Shown: positions 26,141 to 34,400 of the stretch, piece after piece
Layout of the letters: the number at the start of each line of letters is the position of its first letter
Numbering within the stretch: position 1 is the first letter of the stretch
Origin: Planktomarina sp.
GTDB taxonomy: Bacteria; Pseudomonadota; Alphaproteobacteria; Rhodobacterales; Rhodobacteraceae
Direction of reading: 5' to 3'
Assembly (NCBI GenBank): GCA_016780825.1
Contig: JADHLF010000004.1
Location: forward strand, 34,414-98,413
DNA: 64,000 nucleotides
Notes under the pieces: model-generated
Seen by the model: only the letters and a program-made list of their open reading frames with translations
The model's database searches: none
What the model was told of the DNA's origin: nothing
Program-made: the position numbers and the translations under genes

Positions 26141-26524
26141 ATGAGTGACATTTCGGTTTTAGAACAAAGAATTACAGCGGCAATTCGGCGCATTTCTGCG
26201 GCGGTGGAGTCTGTGCCGCTCTCTCGCAGCGCGCCGGACCCAGCCCCAACAGAACCTTCTGCGCCTGAAAATGTTAATAGTGAGGCTCTCGCCGCGCTTG
26301 ATGCGCAGTTGTCGCAGGTGATGCAATCCAATGCGCAGTTGCGCGCTTCAAATCAAGCCTTGCGGGCGGCCAATGCGGAAGGTCTGGGCGATGCCAGTCT
26401 GATTAATGCGGCGATGCAGGCAGAGATTGACACATTAACCGCAGAACGGGCCGCGGAGGCGGTGCAGCTTGAGCTGTTGCTGAAGACCTTGACGCAAACC
26501 AGTGAGGAGACGGGCGATGCCTGA
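26141..26524 (+). CDS. zauP: Small coiled-coil protein encoded upstream of zapA (ZauP-like)
   Basis: A 127-residue soluble protein. The N-terminal helix is followed by a Pro/Ala/Ser-rich linker (about residues 27-46) and a long heptad-rich coiled coil (about 47-118) with many Leu, Ala, Gln and Glu. In Caulobacter the coiled-coil protein ZauP is encoded immediately upstream of ZapA and cooperates with it to focus the Z-ring. Position, size and coiled coil fit that role; sequence homology I cannot test. Its 3' end overlaps zapA by eight bases, so the two are translationally coupled. Confidence 0.62.
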   Translation: MSDISVLEQRITAAIRRISAAVESVPLSRSAPDPAPTEPSAPENVNSEALAALDAQLSQVMQSNAQLRASNQALRAANAEGLGDASLINAAMQAEIDTLTAERAAEAVQLELLLKTLTQTSEETGDA

Positions 26525-26921
26525 AGTCACCATCAAAATCGGCCAGCGCCCCTATACAGTCAACTGCCCCGCAGGTGAGGAGCCGCAGCTGCAAAAAGCG
26601 CGGGAAGCGTTGGATGCTGAGGCAAGCAGTTTGTTGGCGCAAGTCGGGCGTGTGCCAGAGGCGCAGATGTTGCTGATGTCGGGTCTGATGCTTGCAGATC
26701 GCACATTGGCATTGCAGGTCCAGTTGCGCCAAGCGCAAGAGGCTCTTGAACAGGCGCAGCGAAGCGCTCAAGAAATTGCGCCAGAAATCAAAACGGTAAT
26801 TAAAGAAGTTGAAGTTCCGGTTGTGCCGCCAGCCCTGCTCGAGAGCCTTGCAGAGTTATCCGCGCGTGCAGAAGCCGCGGCAGATGATCTGGAAGAGAGA
26901 TTGGCCCAATCCGCTGGGTAG
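26517..26921 (+). CDS. zapA: Cell division protein ZapA
   Basis: A 134-residue Z-ring-associated protein that crosslinks FtsZ filaments. The N-terminal globular part, MPEVTIKIGQRPYTVNCPAG with EEPQLQKAREALDAEA, is the ZapA signature, followed by a long coiled coil running to the C-terminus. It is somewhat longer than enterobacterial ZapA. ATG at 26517 follows GAGGAG and overlaps the upstream coiled-coil gene. No 6S RNA, which accompanies zapA in some bacteria, is seen in the short spacer downstream. Confidence 0.9.
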   Translation: MPEVTIKIGQRPYTVNCPAGEEPQLQKAREALDAEASSLLAQVGRVPEAQMLLMSGLMLADRTLALQVQLRQAQEALEQAQRSAQEIAPEIKTVIKEVEVPVVPPALLESLAELSARAEAAADDLEERLAQSAG

Positions 26922-26998
26922 CGAAATGGGCTGATCTTGCCAAATGAAGGGCTTTGGCCTCGGTGGCAGGGTCACAGGGTCAAAGGGGCCTGGCGGGG

Positions 26999-27364
26999 TT
27001 ACTCAGATGTGTTTGCCTTGCGAATTTCATCCGCGGCCTCTTGGTTATAGCTGATATTATTTTCAGCCAAGAGCCCATCCAATTCCCCCGATAGGGTCAT
27101 ATCGCGGACAATATCGCATCCGCCGATGAATTCACCTTTCACATAGAGCTGTGGAATGGTGGGCCAATCGGAATAGTCTTTGATTCCCTGACGAATGGCA
27201 TCATCGGCCAGAACATTCACGTCTTGATAGGCCACGCCCATATAATTCAATATACCTGCGATCTGGCTTGAGAAGCCGCATTGCGGCATAGAGGCGGTGC
27301 CTTTCATGAACAGCACAACATCATTGGATGTCACTGTTTCGCGGATTTGATCTTCAGCGCTCAT
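26999..27364 (-). CDS. grxD: Monothiol glutaredoxin of the Grx4 (GrxD) type
   Basis: A 121-residue CGFS-type glutaredoxin. Cys29 lies in MPQCGFSSQ, with the cis-proline motif WPTIPQLYVKGEFIGGCDI and the usual LKxxxxxGELxxLL-like end. These proteins carry a labile [2Fe-2S] cluster with glutathione and pair with BolA proteins in iron-sulfur trafficking. The BolA gene lies just upstream in the same direction, which agrees. The ATG at 27362-27364 lies inside the end of the small membrane protein gene (11-base overlap); the open frame extends further upstream but that part is not used. Confidence 0.95.
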   Translation of the reverse strand: MSAEDQIRETVTSNDVVLFMKGTASMPQCGFSSQIAGILNYMGVAYQDVNVLADDAIRQGIKDYSDWPTIPQLYVKGEFIGGCDIVRDMTLSGELDGLLAENNISYNQEAADEIRKANTSE

Positions 27365-27614
27365 CTTTTGGCTTTCTGTCTTTGGGCACAAATTGCTGTG
27401 CGTATGTCTGTGGGTCCTTTGGAACCCGAAAACTGCCCGAATGTCCACCTCCGGCACCGCCGGAAAAATAGTCCGCTCGAACTTCGTGATCGCCCTGACC
27501 GGGCAGGGAGCCGCGGCCTTGGCCTTTTTCGTGCCGGACCACCCATAGGGCCCGGAAGAACAGCAGAAGCAATATCGCAATGGAAAGACCTGCGATGAGA
27601 CCCCCGCCAGCCAT
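27354..27614 (-). CDS. Small membrane protein between BolA and monothiol glutaredoxin genes
   Basis: An 86-residue protein with one N-terminal transmembrane helix (residues 4-22, GLIAGLSIAILLLLFFRALW) and a hydrophilic, Gly/Lys/Arg-rich cytoplasmic tail ending KPKDER. It begins one base after the bolA stop and overlaps grxD at its end, so all three are one transcription and translation unit. I do not recognise a family. A tail-anchored helper for the Grx4-BolA pair is possible on context only. Confidence 0.72.
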   Translation of the reverse strand: MAGGGLIAGLSIAILLLLFFRALWVVRHEKGQGRGSLPGQGDHEVRADYFSGGAGGGHSGSFRVPKDPQTYAQQFVPKDRKPKDER

Positions 27615-27615
27615 A

Positions 27616-27858
27616 TCAGCTCGGCGCCTTGGTGGTCAGCGCCAGGGCATGCAGCTCCCCATGCGCCCCGTCCATTTTGCCCTTCAAAGCGGCATAGACG
27701 GCGCGATGCTGCTGCACCCGGTTCTTGCCAGCAAAGCTGGCATCGGTCACCTCAGCGGCATAATGATTGCCGTCCCCAGCCAGATCCGTGATCGTGATCT
27801 GCGCCTCGGGAAAAGATTCCCGGATCAGAGCTTCAATATCTTGTGCGGCCATGGCCAT
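27616..27858 (-). CDS. BolA family protein
   Basis: An 80-residue BolA-fold protein: IEALIRESFPEAQITITDLA, then GNHYAAEVTDASFAGKNRVQ and QHRAVYAALKGKM, the last with the conserved cluster-binding histidine. BolA proteins form [2Fe-2S]-bridged heterodimers with CGFS glutaredoxins, encoded two genes downstream. The first ATG of MAMAAQ (27856-27858) is chosen because GAGG is nine bases away; the second ATG would shorten it by two residues. It lies 53 bases after purL. Confidence 0.92.
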   Translation of the reverse strand: MAMAAQDIEALIRESFPEAQITITDLAGDGNHYAAEVTDASFAGKNRVQQHRAVYAALKGKMDGAHGELHALALTTKAPS

Positions 27859-27911
27859 TGGGTGTGTCCTCGCTTGGTTTAACTCGAAGGTAGAGCCGAG
27901 CCTTGGTCTTT

Positions 27912-30059
27912 TCAAGTGACCGCATCGGCGAAACTCTTGCGGAAAATAGCACTGAGCTCCGACAGCTCGGCCTCTTGCGCGCCAAAGCTGACCTGGGTGC
28001 CGCCAAAGCGCCCGACACAGGTGGCCGGAACCCCGAGGTTGCCGGCCGCAGCCACAAGCGCCTCTGCCTGATCAAAATTGCAGGCCACCAGATAGCGGGC
28101 TTGATCTTCACCGAACAGCTCTGCGGTGTCCTCGGTATCAAGGCTGACGCCGATATTTGCAGCCTCGGCCATTTCAAAAGCCGCCAGCGCGAGTCCGCCA
28201 TCGGACAGATCGCTGCATGCGGTAATCCAGGCAAGATTGGCGCGGATAAATTCACCATGTTTCTTTTCAGCTTCCAGATCCACAGGCGGTGCATCGCCTT
28301 CCACGCGGTTAAAGACTTCCGCCAAAAGGGCCGATTGCCCAAGATGACCCTTGGTGTCGCCAATCAAAATCGCCACATGCCCTTCGCGCGCCACCCCCGT
28401 GATGGCGTCATCGGCATTGGCAATGAGGCCCACTGCGCCGATGGTCGGTGTTGGCAGAATGGCGGAGCCGTCGGTCTCATTATAGAGCGAAACATTGCCC
28501 GAGACGATCGGCATATCTAAGGCGGCCACGGCGGCCCCTATGCCCTTGATGGCGCCTACAAATTGCCCCATGATTTCTGGCTTTTCAGGGTTTCCAAAGT
28601 TCAAATTATCCGTTGTGGCCAGGGGCAGGGCACCAACCGCTGTGAGATTGCGATAGGCTTCTGCCACGGCTTGCTTGCCACCTTCGAAGGGATTGGCCGC
28701 CACGTAGCGCGGTGTCACATCAGATGTGAAGGCCAAGGCCTTTTGCGTGCCATGCACCCGAACGATACCCGCGCCCAAGCCCGGCGTGCGCAGGCTGTCG
28801 GCCATCACTTGGCTGTCATATTGTTCATAAACCCATTGTTTGGCCGCGTAATTGGGGCTTGAGATGAGCATTTTGAGCCCATCAATCGGGTCGATATGCG
28901 GCACATCCCCCTCAGGCTCGGCTGCGGGGGTCTCAACCCACGGGCGGTCATATTCCGGCGCCGTCCCGGAGAGGGCTTTAAGCGGCAGATCGGCTTTCAC
29001 CGCGCCGTTCATCATGATCAAAAAGCGATCTTCCGCAATCGTCTCGCCCACAATGGCGAAATCCAGATCCCATTTGTCAAAGACGGCCTTCGCTTGGTCT
29101 TCCAATTCAGGTTTCAGCACCATGAGCATGCGTTCTTGCGATTCCGACAGCATCATCTCATAGGCGGTCATATTCAGCTCACGCGTTGGCACTTTCTCAA
29201 GATCCAAACGCACCCCTAAATTTCCCTTGTCTCCCATTTCCACTGCGGAGCAGGTCAGGCCCGCGGCGCCCATGTCTTGAATGGAAATCACTGCGCCCGT
29301 GGCCATGAGCTCTAAAGTGGCTTCCATGAGGCGTTTTTCGGTGAAAGGGTCGCCAACCTGCACTGTTGGGCGCTTATCTTCGATGGTGTCGTCAAATTCA
29401 GCGCTGGCCATTGTGGCCCCGCCAACCCCATCGCGGCCAGTTTTGGCGCCCAAGTAAACCACAGGCATGCCAACGCCAGACGCGGCCGAATAAAATATTT
29501 TGTCCGTATCGGCCAGCCCGGCTGCAAAGGCGTTTACAAGGCAATTGCCGTTATAGGCTGGATCAAAGCGCACTTCGCCGCCAATCGTCGGCACGCCAAA
29601 GCAATTGCCATAGCCGCCGACGCCCGCCACCACGCCAGACACCAAGGATTTGGTCTTGGGATGATCGGGACTGCCAAAGGACAAAGAGTTCATCGCCGCG
29701 ATGGGGCGCGCGCCCATGGTGAAGACATCGCGCAAAATCCCGCCCACGCCCGTGGCTGCGCCCTGATAGGGTTCGATATAGCTGGGGTGATTGTGGCTTT
29801 CCATTTTGAAAATCACCGCCTGGCCGTCGCCAATATCCACAACCCCCGCATTCTCACCCGGCCCGCAAATAACCTGTGGCCCTTCAGTGGGCAGGGTGCG
29901 GAGCCATTTTTTCGAGGATTTATAGGAGCAATGCTCATTCCACATGGCAGAGAAAATGCCCAGTTCGGTAAAGCTTGGGTCCCGGCCTATGATTTCGAGA
30001 ATACGGTCGTATTCGTCAGAGCTCAGCCCATGGGCTGCAATAAGGTCGGGCGTTATCAT
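27912..30059 (-). CDS. purL: Phosphoribosylformylglycinamidine synthase, small-type PurL subunit
   Basis: A 715-residue ATP-dependent synthetase of purine biosynthesis that works with PurQ and PurS, as in other alphaproteobacteria; the length excludes the large fused form. Signatures are FSAMWNEHCSYKSSKKWL near the N-terminus, FKMESHNHPSYIEPYQGAAT for nucleotide and substrate binding, and the repeat-domain segments GNVSLYNETDGSAI and CSDLSDGGLALA. The start ATG (30057-30059) gives MITPDLIAAHGLSSDEYD; the frame is open further upstream through non-coding sequence. The genes downstream (bolA, membrane protein, grxD) may be co-transcribed. Confidence 0.96.
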   Translation of the reverse strand: MITPDLIAAHGLSSDEYDRILEIIGRDPSFTELGIFSAMWNEHCSYKSSKKWLRTLPTEGPQVICGPGENAGVVDIGDGQAVIFKMESHNHPSYIEPYQGAATGVGGILRDVFTMGARPIAAMNSLSFGSPDHPKTKSLVSGVVAGVGGYGNCFGVPTIGGEVRFDPAYNGNCLVNAFAAGLADTDKIFYSAASGVGMPVVYLGAKTGRDGVGGATMASAEFDDTIEDKRPTVQVGDPFTEKRLMEATLELMATGAVISIQDMGAAGLTCSAVEMGDKGNLGVRLDLEKVPTRELNMTAYEMMLSESQERMLMVLKPELEDQAKAVFDKWDLDFAIVGETIAEDRFLIMMNGAVKADLPLKALSGTAPEYDRPWVETPAAEPEGDVPHIDPIDGLKMLISSPNYAAKQWVYEQYDSQVMADSLRTPGLGAGIVRVHGTQKALAFTSDVTPRYVAANPFEGGKQAVAEAYRNLTAVGALPLATTDNLNFGNPEKPEIMGQFVGAIKGIGAAVAALDMPIVSGNVSLYNETDGSAILPTPTIGAVGLIANADDAITGVAREGHVAILIGDTKGHLGQSALLAEVFNRVEGDAPPVDLEAEKKHGEFIRANLAWITACSDLSDGGLALAAFEMAEAANIGVSLDTEDTAELFGEDQARYLVACNFDQAEALVAAAGNLGVPATCVGRFGGTQVSFGAQEAELSELSAIFRKSFADAVT

Positions 30060-30217
30060 TGGATCTTGCAAGTTGTCATCCCTTACGGTGCAGATTTGCA
30101 CCCTGATACGGAAGTTAACGGGCAGAGGGAAGGTTGCATGCGCTTTTAAATGCCGCATTTGCGCGAAAGCAGCGATGAAACGGCGTTTTTTGAGCGCAGC
30201 CCTCCCGAGGATCGGGC

Positions 30218-30243
30218 AAAAAATGCCGGGCACATGGCCCGGC
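30218..30243 (-). terminator. Intrinsic terminator downstream of the LysR gene
   Basis: On the minus strand a perfect 7-bp stem GCCGGGC/GCCCGGC with a five-base loop is followed by A and six T residues (30218-30223). It lies about 130 bases beyond the LysR stop and 160 bases before the purL start, so it separates the two units. Confidence 0.85.
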
Positions 30244-30369
30244 GTAAGTCCAACAGGGAGGATATGAGGAGCTGCCTTCGGCTGCCGTCCTCATGCGCTG
30301 TACTTAAGAGCGCCGATCCATCCCCGCAAGTCCTCTCGGCGCAAAGCCGCTATGCGCTCAGGGCATAGC
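30244..30369 (-). ncRNA. Candidate structured RNA or structured 3'UTR between LysR gene and purL
   Basis: Read on the minus strand, three hairpins follow the LysR stop codon without a gap: GCTATGC/GCATAGC (30349-30369, seven-base loop), GCGCCGA/TCGGCGC (30310-30342, 19-base loop) and ATGAGGA/TCCTCAT with an inner stem (30264-30294). A single-stranded stretch containing the anti-Shine-Dalgarno sequence CCTCCC comes next, then the terminator at 30218-30243. The orderly series of stems, the seed-like sequence and the terminator are what one expects of a trans-acting small RNA processed from the LysR mRNA. I do not recognise an Rfam family; SRP RNA, RNase P and tmRNA signatures are absent. Confidence 0.45.
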
Positions 30370-31277
30370 TATTTAGGCGCCTCCAGGCTTCGCTCGGCCC
30401 GGCGCCGGGCAATGATTTCATCCTGCACAAAGTCGCGAAAGGCCGCAATGCGGCGCGAGTGGCGCAGCTCTTCGGGATAGGCCAGAAAAACCGGGACTTC
30501 TGTGTTCTCGAGTTCGGGCAATACCTGCACGAGGTCGGGAAAATCATGGGTGACGTAATTGGGCAAAATGCCAATCCCAAGGTTGTTGATGACGCCTTGC
30601 AACACACCGAAGTAATTGTTGACGCTCAAAGTCGATTTTGGACTGTAGCCCATCAGATTTTGCACCAAGGCTGCACTGACCGCCACTTGAGGCGCATTTG
30701 GATTTTGGCAAATCAACCGGTGGCTTGAGATATCTTCCAAAGTTTGCGGTGTGCCGCGGGATTTCAAATAGTCTGCGCTGGCATAGAGACGCATTTCCAC
30801 GGTCATCAGGCGTTTTCGAATCAAATCCGCTTGGCTGGGTTCTTTCATGCGGATGGCCACATCAGCCTCGCGCATCGGCAGATCCAACACCCGCTCCTCC
30901 AGCATCAGCTCCACATTGAGGTCGGGATATTTTTCATAAAGCTGCGGCAAACGCGGCGCGAGCCAGAGGGTGCCGAAACCTGTGGTCGTGGTGACACGCA
31001 GGGCACCAAACACCTCATCCTCACTGTCGCGAATGCGCGCGGAGGCGGCATCAAGGCGTTTGCTCATCGCTCGGGTGGCCTCAAATAGCAGCTCCCCTTG
31101 CTCTGTGAGAATCAACCCCCGGGCGTGTCTGTGAAACAATGTCGCGTCGAGTGCCTCTTCCAGCGCTCTGATCTGCCGCGAAACGGCCGATTGTGATAGA
31201 TGCAGCGTCTCCCCCGCATGGGTGAGTGACCCGGCATCGGCAACCGAATGGAAGATTCGCAACTTATCCCAGTCCAC
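30369..31277 (-). CDS. LysR-family transcriptional regulator, divergent to indolepyruvate oxidoreductase
   Basis: A 302-residue LysR regulator with a clear N-terminal HTH (MDWDKLRIFHSVADAGSLTH, QSAVSRQIRALEEALDATLF) and effector domain beginning LRVTTTTGFGTLWLAPRLPQ. It is divergent from the 2-oxoacid oxidoreductase gene across a 149-base spacer that contains a 12-bp inverted repeat, so that gene is the probable target. The start ATG at 31277 is right at the HTH. Its 3' end runs directly into a chain of hairpins and an intrinsic terminator. Confidence 0.92.
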   Translation of the reverse strand: MDWDKLRIFHSVADAGSLTHAGETLHLSQSAVSRQIRALEEALDATLFHRHARGLILTEQGELLFEATRAMSKRLDAASARIRDSEDEVFGALRVTTTTGFGTLWLAPRLPQLYEKYPDLNVELMLEERVLDLPMREADVAIRMKEPSQADLIRKRLMTVEMRLYASADYLKSRGTPQTLEDISSHRLICQNPNAPQVAVSAALVQNLMGYSPKSTLSVNNYFGVLQGVINNLGIGILPNYVTHDFPDLVQVLPELENTEVPVFLAYPEELRHSRRIAAFRDFVQDEIIARRRAERSLEAPK

Positions 31278-31345
31278 CGGATCACCTCACTCTTACTTGC
31301 TTGCTGTCATAACACGTAAATTGAGATCGGGTCACGGAGTTTTTT

Positions 31346-31376
31346 ATTGTTAGGTCATAGTTTTTGACCTAACAAT
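31346..31376. promoter_or_regulatory. 12-bp perfect inverted repeat in the LysR/indolepyruvate oxidoreductase spacer
   Basis: ATTGTTAGGTCA (31346-31357) and TGACCTAACAAT (31365-31376) are exact complements around the seven-base spacer TAGTTTT. It lies 50 bases before the oxidoreductase start and 69 bases before the LysR start. No T tract follows on either strand in the position of a terminator, so an operator is more likely. Confidence 0.62.
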
Positions 31377-31380
31377 TATG

Positions 31381-31411
31381 CGTGCATATCCGGAAGATGT
31401 TCGTGCATATC
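31381..31411 (+). repeat. Direct repeat in the leader of the oxidoreductase gene
   Basis: CGTGCATATC occurs at 31381-31390 and again at 31402-31411, 21 bases apart (two helical turns), each followed by a CGGA/GGGA-like tetramer. The second copy runs into the RBS GGGAGG. Regular two-turn spacing next to the inverted repeat suggests a second protein site or a duplication; no function is known. Confidence 0.4.
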
Positions 31412-31426
31412 GGGAGGACGCAGACC

Positions 31427-34400
31427 ATGCAGCAAGAGGTTTCACTCGCTGACAGATTTGATTTGACCAAAAACCAAGTCCTGTTGAACGGCACCCAGGC
31501 CCTGGTGCGGTTGATGTTGATGCAATCGGCGCGGGACCGGGCGGCGGGCCATAGAACCGCTGGCTATGTCACAGGCTATCGTGGGTCGCCGCTGGGCGCG
31601 GTTGATTTTCAAATGACACGCGCCGCCGCAGAACTTGAAAAAGCGCAGGTGCGTTTCCAAGAAGGGTTGAATGAAGATTTGGCCGCCACGGCGCTTTGGG
31701 GCAGCCAGCAGGCCGAGTTGCGCGGTGAAGGCAAATTTCAGGGCGTGTTTGGTCTTTGGTATGGCAAAGGGCCGGGTGTCGACCGCTCGGGCGATGTCTT
31801 TCGTCACGCGAATATGGCTGGCACTTCGCCCCTGGGCGGTGTTGTGGCGGCGCTGGGGGATGATCACACCGGAGAAAGCTCGACCACATTGCACCAATCC
31901 GAATGGACAATGGTTGACAGCTTCATGCCGGTGCTGTCGCCTGCGGGCGTCCAAGAGGTGATGGATTACGGGCTCTTTGGCTTTGCCCTGTCGCGCTTTG
32001 CCGGGGTCTGGGCCGGGCTCAAATGTATCAAAGACACAATTGAAGTGACGTCGGTGGTGAATGGCGATCCGCTGCGGTTGCAATTTGTCACACCGGAATT
32101 CGACATGCCCGAAGGGGGCTTGAATATTCGCCTCATCGACACGCCCCAGGCACAGGAGGCGCGGATCATTCACCATAAGCGCCGCGCGGTTCTTGCCTTT
32201 GCGCGCGCCAATCGCATGGATAAGCGGGTCTTGGGACAGGCCGGCGCAAAAATTGGCTTTGTTGCTGCGGGCAAAAATTGGCTGGATTTGGCCCATGCCA
32301 TGCAGGTGCTCGGCATTGATCAAGAGGCGGCGGTGCGCCATGGCGTGACAACCTATAAAGTCGCGATGACTTGGCCTTTGGATATGCAATCTTTTGCCGA
32401 ATGGGCCGAAGGTTTGGACTGCATTGTGGTTGTCGAAGAAAAACGCAAATTGATTGAGGGCCAAATCAAAGAGGCGCTGTTTAACCAAAAAGGCAGCCGG
32501 CGTGTGTTTGGGGCGCAGGATGCTCAAGGCGCGCTGCTCTTTGCCGATAGCTACGCGCTCGATCCAATTGTGATTGCGCAAAAACTCGGGCAGATATTGA
32601 TCGCCGAGGGCTGCGGATCGGCCCAGATTGCTGGCGCATTGCAGCGCATTGATGCGGCCCAGACTGCGAATAACGCGCCCACCTTGGCCAGCCGAGTGCC
32701 CTACTTTTGCTCAGGCTGCCCACACAGCAGCTCAACCAAAATTCCCGAAGGCAGCCGCGCCTATTCGGGCATTGGCTGTCACTACATGGTGCAATGGATG
32801 GATCGGGAGACCTTGGGTTTTACGCAAATGGGGGGCGAGGGGGCCAATTGGATTGGAGAGTCGTTGTTTTCGACCCGCGCGCATGTGTTCCAAAACATTG
32901 GCGATGGCACCTATAACCACTCCGGCATCCAAGCCATTCGCGCCGCGGTCGCCGCCGGCACAACCATGACCTACAAAATATTGTTTAATGACGCCGTGGC
33001 GATGACGGGCGGGCAAAACAACGACGGGGGGCTGGATGCTGCGCGGATCGTGAATGAGATGCGCGGGATTGGGGTAGAACATCTTGCCGTGGTGTATGAT
33101 GAAAAAGAAGATATCTCTGCGGCTCATTTTCCAGCCGGCACGCAGATGCATCCGCGCGCCCAGCTCAATACGGTGCAAGAGGCATTTCGGCAATTGCCGG
33201 GCGTCTCGGTCATCGTCTATGTGCAGACCTGCGCGGCGGAAAAGCGACGTCGGCGCAAACGGGGCGCCTTCCCTGATCCCGATCAGCGCCTGTTCATCAA
33301 TCCTGACGTCTGCGAAGGCTGTGGTGATTGCGGGGTGCAATCCAACTGCGTCTCATTGCTGCCACTCGAGACGCCATTGGGGCGCAAACGACAGATTGAT
33401 CAATCCAGCTGCAATAAAGATTTCAGCTGCGTAAATGGGTTTTGTCCCTCGTTTGCGACCGTGCGCGGCGGGCAGCTGCGACGTCCGGCGGCGCAGGAGG
33501 TGTCGATACCCGATTTGCCGGACCCGGCGCCCTGCCATCTGCAAGGCACACATAATGTCGTGGTCACCGGCGTGGGCGGCACCGGGGTGGTCACCATTGG
33601 GGCGCTTCTTGCCATGGCGGCGCATTTGGATGGCAAGGCGGCGGGGGTCATGGAAATGGCGGGTCTGGCTCAAAAGGGCGGCGCGGTGCATATTCATTGC
33701 CGCATTGGTGAGACGCCAGAAGATATTTCTGCCATTCGTGTGGCTTTGGGCGAATGCGATGCGCTGATTGGCGGTGACTTTGTGGTCTCGGCGCAGGGCA
33801 GCACTTTGGGCCTCATGGCGCCCACGGGCGGGGCTGTGGTCAATCGTCACGAAACAATAACAGGGGAGTTCACCCGCGACACCGCTTTCGCAATCCCGGG
33901 CGCTGATTTGCACTTGGCGCTGACTGCGCGATTGCAGGAGCGCGCGCGGCTGTTCAATGCCACCCGCTTGGCAGAAACGGCTTTGGGTGACACGGTCTAT
34001 GCCAATATGATCTTGCTTGGCGCCGCCTATCAGCAAGGGTTGCTTCCCCTGACGCAGGAGTCCTTGCTTGAAGCAATTGCGCTGAATGGGGCAAAAGTGC
34101 CCCAGAATCAGCAGGCCTTTGCGCTGGGGCGGTGGGCGATGGTCGACGCAGATTTGGACAACAAATTTGCGCGCCAAGACGCGCCGGTTCGCGATCCCGA
34201 GGCGGCCCGATTGGCGGAGTTGCGCGCCTATGGCTCGGGGCGTTTGAGGCGATATGAGGCCCTGCGCCAGGACCTTGAGGCGATCGAGCCAGAGCTGCGC
34301 GAGACGGCTTTGCAGTCCTATCACAAGCTGTTGTGCTACAAGGATGAATATGAAGTTGCCCGCCTGCTTCTGGCGACCAAGACACAGGTTGCGCAAAGGT

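Noticed and set aside
26922..26998. Possible 6S RNA gene next to zapA
   Set aside because: The spacer is only about 77 bases and lacks the long irregular hairpin with a central bubble.
30264..30342. SRP RNA, RNase P or tmRNA in the hairpin region before purL
   Set aside because: The SRP GGAAGCAGCC-type loop, the RNase P conserved cores and the tmRNA alanine acceptor end are absent.
30150..30368. Plus-strand frame between purL and the LysR gene, including a good RBS at 30253
   Set aside because: The protein is Arg/Ser-rich with no recognisable fold and overlaps the hairpin series and the minus-strand terminator; better explained as antisense of a structured RNA or a decayed leader.
31442..32581. 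Long antisense frame within the fused oxidoreductase gene (379 residues)
   Set aside because: Composition is His/Arg/Gln-rich as in reverse-frame shadows in this codon usage; the sense gene has full catalytic motifs.
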